This document shows, in pieces, positions 63,680 through 64,000 of a DNA stretch of 64,000 nucleotides (position 1 is its first letter; each line of letters starts with the position of its first letter). The position numbers were made by a program, and so were the translations under genes. Under the pieces are notes generated by a model. The model did no database searches. It was not told the DNA's origin and saw only the letters and a program-made list of their open reading frames with translations. The stretch spans positions 1 to 64,000 of the forward strand of contig JADFZV010000004.1 of NCBI GenBank assembly GCA_015232335.1, read 5' to 3'. This stretch comes from Alphaproteobacteria bacterium (lineage in GTDB: Bacteria; Pseudomonadota; Alphaproteobacteria; Rhodospirillales; WMHbin7).

Positions 63680-64000
63680 ATGTCGAATTCCTATTTCCAC
63701 GGCCTGCCCGAAGCCCAGGGCCTGTACGATCCGGCGAACGAGCGCGATGCCTGCGGCATCGGCTTTGTGGCTCATATCAAGAACAAGAAAAGCCACAAGA
63801 TCGTGACCGACGGCCTGGAGATTCTGAAGCGTTTGGTGCATCGCGGCGCCGTGGGGGCTGATCCCAAGGCCGGTGACGGTGCGGGTATCCTGTGCCAGTT
63901 GCCCGACGCCTTTCTGCGCGCCGAGGCGGCGAAGCTGGGCATGACCCTGCCTGGGTCCGGTCATTATTCTTGCGGCATGGTCAATCTGCCCAAGGCGGAA
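63680..64000 (+). CDS. gltB: Glutamate synthase (NADPH) large subunit, N-terminal part (runs off right edge)
   Basis: An open frame of 107 codons from ATG 63680 to the window end. It carries the GltB opening YDPANERDACGIGFVAHIKN, in which Cys25 would be the N-terminal nucleophile of the glutaminase domain after propeptide removal. It continues with LKRLVHRGAVGADPKAGDGAGILCQLPD. GltB passes the amide nitrogen of glutamine to 2-oxoglutarate, so it belongs with glnK-amtB and nif in nitrogen assimilation. The 232-base gap before it (63448-63679), shared with divergent metY, holds a small CTTGTT/AACAAG inverted repeat at 63607-63623 and no gene. Confidence 0.93.
   Translation, partial: MSNSYFHGLPEAQGLYDPANERDACGIGFVAHIKNKKSHKIVTDGLEILKRLVHRGAVGADPKAGDGAGILCQLPDAFLRAEAAKLGMTLPGSGHYSCGMVNLPKAE

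Overview
The window reads as chromosome of a free-living, nitrogen-fixing alphaproteobacterium, most likely Rhodospirillales (Magnetospirillum/Azospirillum-like). Evidence: moderately high G+C, nifHDK with a divergent draT-draG set, the conserved order dgt-argS-SPOR protein-nagZ-M50 protease-scpA-scpB-tatABC-serS-surE-pcm-M23 protein-yajC-secD-secF, alphaproteobacterial protein families (EipA/DUF1134, DUF1178, TatB with a GTG start) and interspersed palindromic repeats of an alphaproteobacterial type. The assignment rests on gene content, not on a marker-gene comparison.

Layout. 1-2.5 kb: edge of a membrane sensor-like gene (minus), then glnK-amtB (minus) with a sigma-54-like promoter. 2.5-4.2 kb: DUF1178 protein, Nudix hydrolase, FkbM methyltransferase. 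4.3-15.1 kb: a tightly packed plus-strand housekeeping run (dgt to scpB), two minus-strand genes, then tatABC. 15.3-26.9 kb: serS-surE-pcm, a histidine kinase, an M23-like lipoprotein, a di-haem cytochrome, a DUF815 ATPase, yajC-secDF, a polysaccharide-deacetylase-like protein and a small HMA protein. 26.9-36.1 kb: ubiX/eipA, a GH1 glycosidase, a second histidine kinase, an SbmA/YddA-type ABC protein with a degenerate ATPase domain, a small secreted protein behind a CRP-like palindrome, an FtsB-like protein and an uncharacterised secreted protein. 36.3-41.8 kb: ilvD, an aryl-CoA ligase-like gene, a glycosyltransferase-methyltransferase fusion and a ParDE/RelBE-type toxin-antitoxin pair. 41.8-49.2 kb: a seven-gene minus-strand nucleotide-deoxysugar operon. 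49.3-50.6 kb: a flagellin-like coiled-coil protein with a possible small leader ORF. 50.5-57.0 kb: nifO-like gene, draG and draT (minus), and nifHDK (plus) with two NifA-type upstream sites and a -24/-12 promoter. 57-64 kb: methyltransferase, a possible ScaI-family relic, two low-complexity secreted proteins, extensin-like lipoprotein, phosphoesterase, hydrolase, metY and the start of gltB.

How it fits together. Nitrogen is a recurring theme: GlnK/AmtB sense and import ammonium, NifHDK fixes N2, DraT/DraG switch NifH off and on (the target Arg101 is present in this NifH), and gltB begins at the right edge for assimilation. A second theme is envelope biogenesis: Tat and Sec export, FtsB-like, NagZ, SPOR and M23 proteins, EipA, and the deoxysugar operon. 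That operon (RfbA, RfbB, RfbC, an RfbH/ColD-like dehydratase with His for the PLP lysine and no Fe-S cysteines, a TylC3-like C-methyltransferase, a reductase and a GT-C-like membrane protein, with no rfbD) is the best candidate here for an undescribed pathway, probably to a branched-chain deoxysugar of a surface glycan. No tRNA, rRNA, CRISPR array, insertion sequence or prophage was recognised.
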